In this document: piece by piece, positions 37,848 through 46,868 of the stretch
Layout of the letters: every line of letters begins with the position of its first letter
Numbering within the stretch: the first letter of the stretch is position 1
NCBI RefSeq assembly: GCF_030411955.1
Contig: NZ_JASNRA010000015.1
Coordinates: 92,909-156,908 of the forward strand
Origin: Massilia sp. YIM B02443
Lineage (GTDB): Bacteria; Pseudomonadota; Gammaproteobacteria; Burkholderiales; Burkholderiaceae_D
Direction: 5' to 3'
Length of the DNA stretch: 64,000 nt
The notes under the pieces: generated by a model
Seen by the model: the letters and a program-made list of their open reading frames with translations, nothing else
Told to the model about the DNA's origin: nothing
Database searches by the model: none
Translations under genes and position numbers: made by a program

Positions 37848-40432
37848 GAATCAAGGAAAGACGCCTGCTGCGCGGCCCCAACCTGTACGCCGCCACGCCC
37901 TGCCTGATGGCGGTCGTCGACAACCGCGCCGCCAAGGGCCGCGGCTTCGGCGCGCGCCTGCTGCAACTGCTGCCTTCGCTGCCGGCCGAAGCCGCCGTGC
38001 GCCTGGCCGACGACGTGCTGCTGGTCGACGCGCTCGAACCGGTCATGATGGAACTGCAGCGTCTGGCCGGCGCGCCGGGAGAACACAGCGCCACCTTCGA
38101 CGTCCTGGGCCAGCCGGAACGGCGCCGCGTGGTGTGCGGCTACGCCATCGAACAGGTGGCCACGCAAGCGCTGGACACCGCGATCGCGCTGCTCGACGCG
38201 CTGGCGCAGGACCGCGCCTATGACCTGGAGGCCGCGCTGGCGGCCCTGCGCGAGACCGCCGGGGACTACGCGATCGGCACCAGCACCGGCGCCGTCGTGA
38301 ATGCGGCGCGCCGGCGCGGCATCCCGGCCCTGCGCCTGACCGACGAGGCGAATCTGTTCCAGCTGGGCTGGGGCAGCCGCCAGAAAAGGCTGCAAGCCAC
38401 CATCACCGGCGCCACCAACTCGATCGCGGTCGGCATCGCCAGCGACAAGCAGCTGACCAAGGCCCTGCTGGAGCAAGCCGGGGTGCCGGTGCCCGGCGGC
38501 GACGTCGTCACCACGGTCGAAGCGGCGCAGCGCGTGGCGCGCCGCATCGGCCGGCCGGCGGCGGTCAAGCCGCTCGACGCCAACCAGGGCAAGGGCGTGA
38601 CGGTCGACTGCCGCACGCCGGACGACGTCGAACGCGCCTTCGCGTTCGCGCGCCGCCATGGCCGCCGCGTGATCGTCGAGGAGTACCTGCGCGGACGCGA
38701 CTACCGCGTGCTGGTCACAGGCGGCAAGATCGCCGCCGCTTCGTGGCGCCGGCCGCCGAACGTCACCGGCGACGGCGTGTCCAGCATCCGCCGGCTGGTC
38801 GCGATCGAGAACCGCAACCCGGCGCGCGGCGACGGCCACACCAACATCCTCACGAAAATCCCGCTCGATGCGCTGGCCGAGGAAACCCTGGCCAAGCAGG
38901 GCTACGACCTGGACACGGTCTTGAGCAGCGGCGTGAGCGCCGACCTGCGCGGCAACGCCAACCTGTCCACCGGCGGCACCGCCGAAGACGTGACCGACTT
39001 GCTGCCGGAAGAAACGCGCGACATCTGCATCCGCGCCGCGCGCACCATCGGCCTGGACGTGGCCGGCATCGACGTGATCTGCGAAGACATCGCCCAGCCG
39101 CTGCGCGCCCAGCGCGGCGGCATCATCGAGGTCAACGCCGCGCCCGGCATCCGCATGCACCAGTACCCGAGCCGCGGCACCCCGCGCGACGCCGGCGACG
39201 CCATCGTCGAGGCGCTGTTCGGCGCCTGCAACGGCCGCATCCCGACCGTCGCCGTTACCGGCACCAACGGCAAGACCACCACCAGCCTGCTGATCGAGCA
39301 CACCGTGCGCATGGCCGGACTGCGCACCGGCGTCACCACCACCAGCGGCGTCTACCTGAACGGCCAGCTGGCCTGGGAAGGCGACTGCACCGGCTACCAC
39401 TCGGCCAAAAGCGTGCTGGCCTCGCCCGAAGTCGACTTCGCGGTGCTGGAAACGGCGCGCGGCGGCATCCTCAAGCGCGGCCTGGCCTACGACAAATGCG
39501 ACGTGGCGGTGGTGCTGAACGTCTCGGCCGACCACCTGGGCCTGGACGGCGTCGACACCATCGAGCAGCTGGCCAGGGTCAAGGCAGTGGTGGCGCAGCG
39601 CGCGACCCGCGCGGTGGTGCTCAACGCCGAGGACAACCATTGCGTCGGGATGGCCGACATGATCGACCCAGGCGTCGAGGTGATCTATTTCGCGCTGGAC
39701 GCCGAAGACCCGGTGCTGCTGCGCCACCTCGAGCATGGCGGACGCGCGGTCTACCTGCAGGATGCGACCGTGGTACTGGCCAACGGCCTGCGCCACGAAG
39801 CCCTGCTCGACGTGCGCGAGATGCCGGTTTCGCTCGGTGGACGCGCGCGCTACAACATCGCCAATGCGATGGCGGCGGCGGCGGCGCTGATGGCGACCGG
39901 CTTCGGCAACGCCGAGATCGCGGACGGCCTGCGCGGTTTCGTCTCCGACAGCAAGCACAATCCGCTGCGCTCGAACCTGTTCGACGTCGACGGCGTGACG
40001 GTGGTGGTCGACTACGCCCACAACTGCGCCGCCTACGCCGCGCTGGCCGAGATGGCGCGCGCCATGACGCCGGGCCGCCTGGTCGGCGTGGTGGCGGCGC
40101 CGGGCGACCGCCGCGACGCCGACCTGATCGACATCGGCCGCACCTGCGCCGCCGGCTTCGACGAGCTGGTGGTGTACGAGACCGAGAACCGCGGGCGGCT
40201 CGAGGGCGAGACCGCCACGCTGCTGGCGCGCGGGGCCAGGCTGGGCAAGATCGGCAGCGAGCAGCTGCAGGTGGAGCTGGACGTGCACCGCGCGATCCGG
40301 CTTGGCCTGTCGATGTGCAGGCCGGGCGACGTGATGGTGTTCGGGTGCGGGTCGTCGATTTCGGAGCTGACCGAGGCGCTCAGGCCGACCAGGCCGGATC
40401 TGGCGAGAAGGATCGAGGCGGCGGCGATCTGA
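37844..40432 (+). CDS. Second cyanophycin synthetase (CphA'-type)
   Basis: 862 residues with the CphA architecture: N-domain, ATP-grasp domain (SDKQLTKALLEQAG, then KPLDANQGKGVTVD near 240-253) and Mur-ligase domain with P-loop GTNGKTTTSLLIEH near 471-484. CphA adds Asp to the backbone and Arg to the side chain. Compared with the copy at 40587, the N-domain is diverged: the segment with GLGGGFAQRLHEGTYLG and EHVTLELQ is replaced by a shorter VRLADDVLLVDALEPVMMEL. In addition DYAHNP reads DYAHNC. Both catalytic domains look intact. A two-CphA arrangement is known in betaproteobacteria; the separate role of this copy is unclear. Confidence 0.92.
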   Translation: MRIKERRLLRGPNLYAATPCLMAVVDNRAAKGRGFGARLLQLLPSLPAEAAVRLADDVLLVDALEPVMMELQRLAGAPGEHSATFDVLGQPERRRVVCGYAIEQVATQALDTAIALLDALAQDRAYDLEAALAALRETAGDYAIGTSTGAVVNAARRRGIPALRLTDEANLFQLGWGSRQKRLQATITGATNSIAVGIASDKQLTKALLEQAGVPVPGGDVVTTVEAAQRVARRIGRPAAVKPLDANQGKGVTVDCRTPDDVERAFAFARRHGRRVIVEEYLRGRDYRVLVTGGKIAAASWRRPPNVTGDGVSSIRRLVAIENRNPARGDGHTNILTKIPLDALAEETLAKQGYDLDTVLSSGVSADLRGNANLSTGGTAEDVTDLLPEETRDICIRAARTIGLDVAGIDVICEDIAQPLRAQRGGIIEVNAAPGIRMHQYPSRGTPRDAGDAIVEALFGACNGRIPTVAVTGTNGKTTTSLLIEHTVRMAGLRTGVTTTSGVYLNGQLAWEGDCTGYHSAKSVLASPEVDFAVLETARGGILKRGLAYDKCDVAVVLNVSADHLGLDGVDTIEQLARVKAVVAQRATRAVVLNAEDNHCVGMADMIDPGVEVIYFALDAEDPVLLRHLEHGGRAVYLQDATVVLANGLRHEALLDVREMPVSLGGRARYNIANAMAAAAALMATGFGNAEIADGLRGFVSDSKHNPLRSNLFDVDGVTVVVDYAHNCAAYAALAEMARAMTPGRLVGVVAAPGDRRDADLIDIGRTCAAGFDELVVYETENRGRLEGETATLLARGARLGKIGSEQLQVELDVHRAIRLGLSMCRPGDVMVFGCGSSISELTEALRPTRPDLARRIEAAAI

Positions 40433-40452
40433 CCACTGCTTGACTCGACACG

Positions 40453-40479
40453 AATGGCCCCTTCGAGGGGCCATTTTTA
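40453..40479 (+). terminator. Terminator of the iaaA-cphB-cphA' operon
   Basis: TGGCCCC (40455-40461) and GGGGCCA (40467-40473) form a stem around TTCGA, followed by five T residues. It lies about 20 nt after the cphA' stop. Confidence 0.85.
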
Positions 40480-40534
40480 TTGCTGCTCTCAAAACCTGCA
40501 AGCGTCACCCGGTCAGGTGCGTCCACGACCAACG

Positions 40535-40558
40535 AAAAGGGCGGCCCAAAGGCCGCCC
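40535..40558 (-). terminator. Terminator of cphA
   Basis: GGGCGGCC (40539-40546) and GGCCGCCC (40551-40558) pair around a 4-nt loop. On the minus strand TTTT follows. It lies 29 nt after the cphA stop and insulates the two convergent cyanophycin operons. Confidence 0.75.
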
Positions 40559-40586
40559 ATTCATCCGATGATCCCGCTTCGCCGGC

Positions 40587-43229
40587 TTACACCGTCTGCG
40601 CCGCAATCAAATCCGCACTCTCCGGATCGGTCACGCGGATGGCATCCACGAACACCTGCAGCGACGACCCGCACGCGAACACCAGCACGTCTCCCGGCTG
40701 GCACAGCGACAGTCCGAGGCGAATCGCTTTATCGACTTCGATCTCGCGATGCAGCGTATCGCTCATCCCGACCGCCTCCTCGGCGCCGCCGATGATCAGG
40801 TCCACGGCCTCGCCCACTTCGCGCCCGCGGCTTTGCGACTCGTACACCACCAGCTCGTCGAAGCGCTCGCCGCACACGCGCCCGATTTCTTCCAGGTCGC
40901 TGTCGCGGCGGTCGCCCGGCGCGGTGACGATGCCGACCAGCTGGCCCGGCAGCATGCCGCGCGCCATGTCGGCCATCGCGGCGTAGGCCGCCGGGTTGTG
41001 GGCGTAGTCGACGATCACGGTCACGCCGCGCACGTCGAACATATTGGTGCGCAGCGGATTGGTGCGGCCGTTCGACACGAAGGTCGACAGGCCGGCCGCG
41101 ATCTGCAGGTGCGAGTAGCCGGCCGCCATCAGGCCCGCCGCCGCGGCCAGCGCGTTGGCGATGTTGAAGCGCGCCAGGCCGCCGAACGACACCGGCATGC
41201 TCTCGACCTTGATCACCGCCTGCTGGCTGTGGCCGTCGGCCAGCACCAGCGCGCCGTCCTGCAGGTAGGCGCCGCGGCCGCCGTCTTCCAGGTGCTTGAG
41301 GATGATCGGGTTCTCGGCCTCCATCGAGAAGAACAGCACTTCGGCGCCCGGCTTGACGCGGCGCGCCATCTGCACGCACAGCGCGTCTTCGGCGTTCAGC
41401 ACCACCGCCTTGGCGGCCGATTGCGCCACCACCGCCTTCACCTGCGCCAGGTCTTCGATGGTCTCGACGCCGTCCAGGCCCAGGTGGTCGCCGGCGACGT
41501 TCAGCACGATCGCCACGTCGCAGCGATCGAACGCCAGGCCGCGCTTCAGGATGCCGCCGCGCGCCGTCTCCAGCACCGCGACCTCGACTTCGGGCGCGCC
41601 CAGCACGGTGCGCGCCGACCAGTAGCCGGTGCAGTCGCCCTTGACGATCTGCTTGCCGTCGATGAACACGCCCTCGGTGGTGGTCACGCCGGTCACCTGC
41701 CCTGCCATGCGCACGGTATGCGCGACCAGCAGCGTGGTGGTGGTCTTGCCGTTGGTGCCGGTCAGCGCGATCACCGGGATGCGCCCGTTCGACCTGCCCA
41801 TCAGGCCGTCGACGATGGCTTCGCCGGCGTCGCGCGGCTCGCCGGCGCTCGGGTACTGGTGCATGCGGATGCCCGGCGCGGCGTTGACTTCGATGACGGC
41901 GCCGCGCTGGGCCGCCAGCGGCTGCGAGATGTCCTGGCACACGATGTCGATGCCGGCGACGTCGAGGCCGATCTTGGCGGCGGCGCGCACGCACAGCAGG
42001 CGGGTGGAGTCGGGAAGAAAGTCGGTCACGTCTTCGGCGGTGCCGCCGGTGGAGAGATTCGCGTTGCCGCGCAGTTCGGCCGTGACGCCGACGGGCAGCA
42101 CGCTGTCGAATTCGAAACCCTGGCGCGCCAGCATGTCGGACGCATGTTCGTCGAGCGCGATGCGGGTCAGGATGGTGGCGTGGCCGGCGCCGCGCGCCGG
42201 GTTGGCGTTCTCGATCTCGACCAGTTCGCGTACCGTCTTGATGCCGTCGCCGACGACGTGCGCCGGACGGCGGCACGAGGCGGCAGCCACCTGCCCACCG
42301 GCCACCAGCACGCGGTAGTCGCGGCCCGTGACGTGGCGTTCGACGATGATGCGGCGGCCAAACTGGCGCGCGAACTCGAAGGCGCGCGCCACGTCGTCCG
42401 GGGTCTTGCAGTCGACCGTCACGCCCTTGCCCTGGTTGCCGTCGAGCGGCTTCAGGGTCACCGGCGCGTTCAGGCGGCGCGCCGCGCGCTGCGCGGCCTC
42501 GATGGTGGTGACCACCTCGCCCTCGGGCACCGGCACCCCGGCTTCTTTCAGCAGGGCCTTGGTCAGCTGCTTGTCGCTGGCGATCTTCACCGCGATGAAA
42601 CTGGTGTCGCCGGTGGTGGTGGCTTGCAGGCGCTTCTGCTTGACGCCCCAGCCGAGCAGGAACAGGTTGGCGTCTTCGGTGATGCGCTGCACCGGAATGC
42701 CGCGCTCCTGCGCCGCGGTGAGGACGGCGGCGGTGCTGGTGCCGATGGCGTAGCGCCCGGCCAGCGCGCGTAGCTCCTCCAGGCGCGGTTCGATGTCGAA
42801 GGCTTCGCCGTGCGCCAGCGCCTCGACGATCTCGGTGGCCAGCTCGAACGCGGGCTGGGCCAGTTTTTCGGACTGGTAGGCGCACACGATGCGGAACTGG
42901 CCTGGATGGCCGGTGACGGGCCGGGTGCGGCCGTAGCTGGCCGGCGCGCCGGCCAGGGTTTGCAGTTCGAGCGTGACGTGTTCGATCACGCGGCCCAGGT
43001 AGGTGCCTTCGTGCAGGCGCTGGGCGAAGCCGCCACCGAGGCCGGTGGCGGCGCCCGGCAGGCGTTCGCCGCGCAGCGACGGCAGCAGGTTCAGCAGCGC
43101 CTCATTGAAGCCCGGCAGGTCGCGCGTGGAGCGGCCGTACAGGTCCTGCAGGTCGACGATCGACAGCAGGCAGGGCGAGTCGGCGTGGATGTTCGGTCCG
43201 CGCAGGAAGCGTTGTTCGAGGATTTGCAC
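40587..43229 (-). CDS. cphA: Cyanophycin synthetase (full-type CphA)
   Basis: Makes multi-L-arginyl-poly-L-aspartate, a nitrogen, carbon and energy reserve, using ATP. 880 residues from a GTG at 43229 (VQILEQRFLRGPN), chosen because AAGGGA lies 7 nt upstream and the protein aligns from there. The N-domain has the conserved GLGGGFAQRLHEGTYLGRV and IEHVTLELQ. The ATP-grasp domain has KPLDGNQGKGVTVD near 247-260. The Mur-like domain has GTNGKTTTTLLVAHTV near 488-503 and DYAHNPAAYAA near 745. It lies 90 nt downstream of the heme-oxygenase-like gene on the same strand. Confidence 0.95.
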   Translation of the reverse strand: MQILEQRFLRGPNIHADSPCLLSIVDLQDLYGRSTRDLPGFNEALLNLLPSLRGERLPGAATGLGGGFAQRLHEGTYLGRVIEHVTLELQTLAGAPASYGRTRPVTGHPGQFRIVCAYQSEKLAQPAFELATEIVEALAHGEAFDIEPRLEELRALAGRYAIGTSTAAVLTAAQERGIPVQRITEDANLFLLGWGVKQKRLQATTTGDTSFIAVKIASDKQLTKALLKEAGVPVPEGEVVTTIEAAQRAARRLNAPVTLKPLDGNQGKGVTVDCKTPDDVARAFEFARQFGRRIIVERHVTGRDYRVLVAGGQVAAASCRRPAHVVGDGIKTVRELVEIENANPARGAGHATILTRIALDEHASDMLARQGFEFDSVLPVGVTAELRGNANLSTGGTAEDVTDFLPDSTRLLCVRAAAKIGLDVAGIDIVCQDISQPLAAQRGAVIEVNAAPGIRMHQYPSAGEPRDAGEAIVDGLMGRSNGRIPVIALTGTNGKTTTTLLVAHTVRMAGQVTGVTTTEGVFIDGKQIVKGDCTGYWSARTVLGAPEVEVAVLETARGGILKRGLAFDRCDVAIVLNVAGDHLGLDGVETIEDLAQVKAVVAQSAAKAVVLNAEDALCVQMARRVKPGAEVLFFSMEAENPIILKHLEDGGRGAYLQDGALVLADGHSQQAVIKVESMPVSFGGLARFNIANALAAAAGLMAAGYSHLQIAAGLSTFVSNGRTNPLRTNMFDVRGVTVIVDYAHNPAAYAAMADMARGMLPGQLVGIVTAPGDRRDSDLEEIGRVCGERFDELVVYESQSRGREVGEAVDLIIGGAEEAVGMSDTLHREIEVDKAIRLGLSLCQPGDVLVFACGSSLQVFVDAIRVTDPESADLIAAQTV

Positions 43230-43319
43230 GTGTGATTCCCTTGTAATAATCGTTCTTGAATGCGACGGCGGGACCGCGCTCTCCACGCGATCCCGCCGCC
43301 GTCGCACTGTGCAGGCGGG

Positions 43320-44774
43320 TCAGGCGTCGAACAGTTGCGTGTACATGCGGGTGGCCATCAGGCCCACCGCGGTATGGTGAATCTCGGGCGACAGCAGGCG
43401 TCCCAGGATGGCCATGGCCTCGCCCTTGCCGCTGGCGCCGGCAACCTGCTGCTCCAGCAGGCGCAGTTCGTTGCCCGAGTCGCCGTCGTTCAGGTTCGGG
43501 TGGCGGCGGATCAGGCCGCGCACCGGGAAGGCCTTGCTGCGCTCGGCGTTCTGGCTCAGCGTGTCCAGGGTGCGCTGGCGCGCGCGCGCCGTCAGCACGC
43601 GCTGGCTGGCGGCCGGCTGGCCGTCGGCGGTGCTGGTGATCCAGTCGCGCAGCACCTGCAGCTCATAGGCGTTGAACACGCCGAACATCTCGGCGCGCTC
43701 GCCTTCGACCAGGCGCCAGAAGCGGCTGTTCTCGACCGCTTCGCCGCGCTTGATCCAGCCGGCTTGTTCCAGCGCGGCCAGGAAGTCGGGGATCTGTGCA
43801 GGCGCGGCCAGCCAGTCGTTGACCGAGCGGCCGGCGACGCGGCAGTAATCCGAGTGCATGTTCTTGCCGGCGACGCTCTTGGCGGCCATGATGCTCACCA
43901 GTTCGGCCTGCAGGTCGAATTCGCCGATCACCGAGGTGGTGCTGGCGCCCAGGTCGTTCAGGCGATAGCCATCGACCACGCGCTGCCAGAAGGCGTCGCG
44001 GTCGCCCACGCGCGGCATCAGGTCGCTCACGGCCTGCACCGCCTTGCGCGCATGGCCGCTCGAGGCATTGTCGACCGTCACGTGCAGCGTGAAGTAATAC
44101 GGGTCGATGCCCAGTTCGTTCAGCTCGTACGAGGTGATCAGCAGGTGCAGCGGCAGCTGTTCGTAGCCCAGGTTGTAGCCGATGACTTCGGGCAGGAAGT
44201 GCTCGGCGTGGTGGCCCAGCGCCAGCTGCAGCGCGCCTTGCAGGAAATGGTCGTCGCCAAGATGCTCGAAGTCTTCGCAGCCGTGGGTGGCCAGCAGCTT
44301 GCGGTACAGGGTGACGTGGTTCTTGTCCGGCAGGCCTTCGCCCAGCTCTTCCAGGTAGGTCTTGATCAGCGGGTGGAAGGCGACGTTGTCCCACTGGCGC
44401 ACCAGGCCATACAGCCAGGCGCCGTCGACCAGCTTGGTCGGGCCGACGCCCTTCAGGAAATACAGCGCGTGCGCGCGGCACGAGAAATAGCGGCGCGGCG
44501 CGCCGTTCTTGCGCGCGGCCAGGTACTCGCGGTACTGCTGGCCGACGATCTCGGCGCGCTGCTCGATCCAGGCCTGCAGTGCGCTGATGTTCGACGGCAG
44601 GTCGCTCGGCAGCTCGCGCGCGATGGCGATATGGTCGGCGACGAAGGCTTTTGCTTCTTCCGGACTCGCTGACGGATCGGCGTACAGCGAGTAATACACG
44701 TTTTTCGCGCCCTGGCCCGGTCGGGTCGGGGCGGTTTGCACGGCGGGTGCATCGGCGAACAGCATTGGAGTCAT
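43320..44774 (-). CDS. Heme-oxygenase-like iron-containing redox enzyme, substrate unknown
   Basis: 484 residues. The central part resembles the PF14518 / HDO group of diiron oxygenases with a heme-oxygenase fold. A helical stretch LGHHAEHFLPEVIGYNLGYE near residues 186-205 is followed by YELNELGIDPYYFTLHV and VDNASSGHARKA near 217-248. The Glu, His, Asp and His of the latter are the likely iron ligands. The N-terminal 180 residues and the C-terminal 150 form additional helical parts without a family I recognise. It precedes cphA in the same orientation with a 90-nt gap. That suggests oxidation of arginine, aspartate, a derivative or the polymer, but this is inference. The start at 44774 lacks a strong ribosome binding site; MLFADAP 3 codons later is the alternative. 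Confidence 0.75.
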   Translation of the reverse strand: MTPMLFADAPAVQTAPTRPGQGAKNVYYSLYADPSASPEEAKAFVADHIAIARELPSDLPSNISALQAWIEQRAEIVGQQYREYLAARKNGAPRRYFSCRAHALYFLKGVGPTKLVDGAWLYGLVRQWDNVAFHPLIKTYLEELGEGLPDKNHVTLYRKLLATHGCEDFEHLGDDHFLQGALQLALGHHAEHFLPEVIGYNLGYEQLPLHLLITSYELNELGIDPYYFTLHVTVDNASSGHARKAVQAVSDLMPRVGDRDAFWQRVVDGYRLNDLGASTTSVIGEFDLQAELVSIMAAKSVAGKNMHSDYCRVAGRSVNDWLAAPAQIPDFLAALEQAGWIKRGEAVENSRFWRLVEGERAEMFGVFNAYELQVLRDWITSTADGQPAASQRVLTARARQRTLDTLSQNAERSKAFPVRGLIRRHPNLNDGDSGNELRLLEQQVAGASGKGEAMAILGRLLSPEIHHTAVGLMATRMYTQLFDA

Positions 44775-44813
44775 GTCTCGGATCGTAAGTTAGTCTTGTA
44801 GACGATTAACGAC

Positions 44814-44819
44814 ATTATC
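44814..44819 (-). promoter_or_regulatory. Possible -10 box for the HDO-cphA operon
   Basis: GATAAT on the minus strand (ATTATC at 44814-44819) matches the -10 consensus at five of six positions and lies 40 nt before the ATG. No good -35 box is seen. Confidence 0.35.
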
Positions 44820-44944
44820 CGGGCTGGGCATTGGTGCGAAAATCGGTAGGCGCGCTGCCCGTATGTAAGAAAGGGATTACATAAGAGCATCACGCAGCGC
44901 AGCAAATCGTTAGCTGCGCTGCAACAGTGTTCCTGTGCTGAGGC

Positions 44945-46720
44945 CTAGGCGCCAGCACCCTGCTGTCCCATGCCGCGCTGCACATCGGCGCCTTCCGCGT
45001 CGCCCTTGGCAATCGCCTCCTTGTACTGCTCGGCTTGCTTAGCGACGATGTGTGGCGGGAATGGCGGAATGTTGGGGTCGGACAGCACTTCCAGCACGAA
45101 CGGCTTGCCCGCGCTCAGAGCGCGCTCCCAGGCCGCGCCCAGCTGTTCCGGATCCTCGACCCGCTCGCCCGCCAGGCCCAGCATGTGGGCGAAGGCCGCA
45201 TACGAGAAGTCCGGCAACTGCTGTGACGGCGCGTATTTCGGCTCGCCCTGCATGCCGCGCTGTTCCCAGGTGACGAAATTCAGGTCGCGGTTGTTCAACA
45301 CCAGCACCACCAGGGTCGGATCGCTCCAGCGCTGCCAGTGACGCGCGATGGTGAGCAGGCCATTCATGCCGTTCATCTGCATCGCGCCGTCGCCGGCCAG
45401 CGCGATCACCGGCCGCCCCGGATGCGCCATCTTGGCCGCCAGCGCATACGGCACCGCCGAACCCATCGTCGCCAGGCCGCCCGAGAGCGAGGCCAGCATG
45501 CCGCGCTTGATGCGCAGGTGCAGCGCGTACCAGGCCGCCACCGAACCCGAGTCGCCGGTCAGGATCACGTTCTGCGGCATGCGCGGCGACAGCTCGCTGA
45601 AGGCGCGCTGCGGATTGATTGGCTTGCCCGCTTCATTGGCGCGTTCTTCGAGCGTGCGCCAGCTTTGCTCGACGTTGCGCTCGATGCGTTCGCGCCAGCT
45701 GCGCTGGTCCTTCTTTTTCAGCAGCGGGATCAAGGCGCGCAGCGTGGCGGCGGCGTCGCCGGCCAGGTTGACGTCCATCGGGTAGCGCAGCCCGAGCATC
45801 GCGCCGTCGATGTCGATCTGCACCGCGCGCGCCTGGCCCTCCTGCGGCAGGAATTCAGCGTACGGGAAGCTCGAGCCGACCATCAGCAGCGTGTCGCATT
45901 CCTTCATCACGCGCTCGCTGGCCTCGGTGCCGATCATGCCGATGGTGCCGGTGCAGAACGGAATATCGTCCGGCACCACGGCCTTGCCCAGCAGCGCCTT
46001 GGCGATGCCGGCGTCGAGCAGCTCGGCCACCTCGATCAGTTCGTCCGTGGCGCCGTGGGCGCCGGCGCCGGCCAGGATCGCGACCTTGCTGCCGGCGTTG
46101 AGCACGTCGGCGGCCGCCTGCAGCGCTTCATCGGACGCCACCAGCGCACGCCGCGCAATGCCGACGCCCGAGAAAGTGCTGCCATGTTCGCGCGGCGGCG
46201 TCCGCACCGCGTCTTCTTCCTGAATGTCGTTGGGCACGATCACGCAGGTGACGCAATTGCGCGCCTGGGCAATGCGAAATGCGCGGTCGATCAGGTGCCG
46301 CACCTGCTCGGGGCTGCTCGCCATCTGCACGAACTCGCCGGCCACGTCCTTGAACAGCGTGACCAGGTCGACTTCCTGCTGGTAGCTGGCGCCGAGCGAG
46401 GCCCGCTTTTGCTGGCCGACGATGGCGACCACCGGCTGGTGGTCCAGCTTGGCGTCATAGAGGCCGTTGAGCAGGTGGATCGCGCCGGGGCCGGACGTGG
46501 CCAGGCACACGCCCACCTCGTCGGTGAACTTGGCGTGGCCGCAGGCCATGAAGGCCGCCATCTCTTCGTGCCGGGTCTGGACGAACTCGATCGCGTCGTC
46601 CCCTTCCTGGCGTCCGAACGCGGCCAGGATGCCATTGATGCCGTCGCCCGGATAGCCGTACACGCGCCGCACGCCCCACTGCTTGATGCGCTCAAGCATG
46701 AAGTCTCCTACCGTTGCCAT
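44945..46720 (-). CDS. Thiamine-diphosphate-dependent enzyme, PoxB / pyruvate oxidase-like
   Basis: 591 residues from the ATG at 46720, with AAGGAG 8 nt upstream; a longer open frame to 46912 lacks family similarity. The N-terminal Pyr domain carries the catalytic Glu in RHEEMAAFMACGHAK near residue 52 and GVCLATSGPGAIHLLNGL near 70-87. A middle domain follows. The PP domain has ALAGDGAMQMNGMN near 430-443 and the later metal site NNRDLNF. It probably decarboxylates pyruvate or another 2-oxo acid; substrate and acceptor are not fixed by sequence. Neighbours suggest no clear pathway. Confidence 0.87.
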   Translation of the reverse strand: MATVGDFMLERIKQWGVRRVYGYPGDGINGILAAFGRQEGDDAIEFVQTRHEEMAAFMACGHAKFTDEVGVCLATSGPGAIHLLNGLYDAKLDHQPVVAIVGQQKRASLGASYQQEVDLVTLFKDVAGEFVQMASSPEQVRHLIDRAFRIAQARNCVTCVIVPNDIQEEDAVRTPPREHGSTFSGVGIARRALVASDEALQAAADVLNAGSKVAILAGAGAHGATDELIEVAELLDAGIAKALLGKAVVPDDIPFCTGTIGMIGTEASERVMKECDTLLMVGSSFPYAEFLPQEGQARAVQIDIDGAMLGLRYPMDVNLAGDAAATLRALIPLLKKKDQRSWRERIERNVEQSWRTLEERANEAGKPINPQRAFSELSPRMPQNVILTGDSGSVAAWYALHLRIKRGMLASLSGGLATMGSAVPYALAAKMAHPGRPVIALAGDGAMQMNGMNGLLTIARHWQRWSDPTLVVLVLNNRDLNFVTWEQRGMQGEPKYAPSQQLPDFSYAAFAHMLGLAGERVEDPEQLGAAWERALSAGKPFVLEVLSDPNIPPFPPHIVAKQAEQYKEAIAKGDAEGADVQRGMGQQGAGA

Positions 46721-46868
46721 ATCGAAGCTCCTTTCTCCCGATGGAAAGGCCCGCCGGCGGGGGCTGTTCGCGCCGCGGCGGGCTGAAGGAGACGACTCTA
46801 CGTGGCGTGGCCGGCGCCGACCGTGCGCCAGCGACCATAGCGGCGGGATGGAACGCTTGCGGCGAGTC

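Noticed and set aside
37844..40432. CphA' as a pseudogene
   Set aside because: The frame is intact over 862 codons, both ATP-binding motifs are present and the start is coupled to cphB, so it is a working paralogue rather than a remnant.
37142..40501. A 1119-residue minus-strand open frame over cphB and cphA'
   Set aside because: Low-complexity His/Gln/Arg-rich translation antisense to well-supported genes, with no domain.
40729..42885. Long plus- and minus-strand frames within cphA
   Set aside because: Shadow frames of a GC-rich gene. The CphA frame contains all catalytic motifs.
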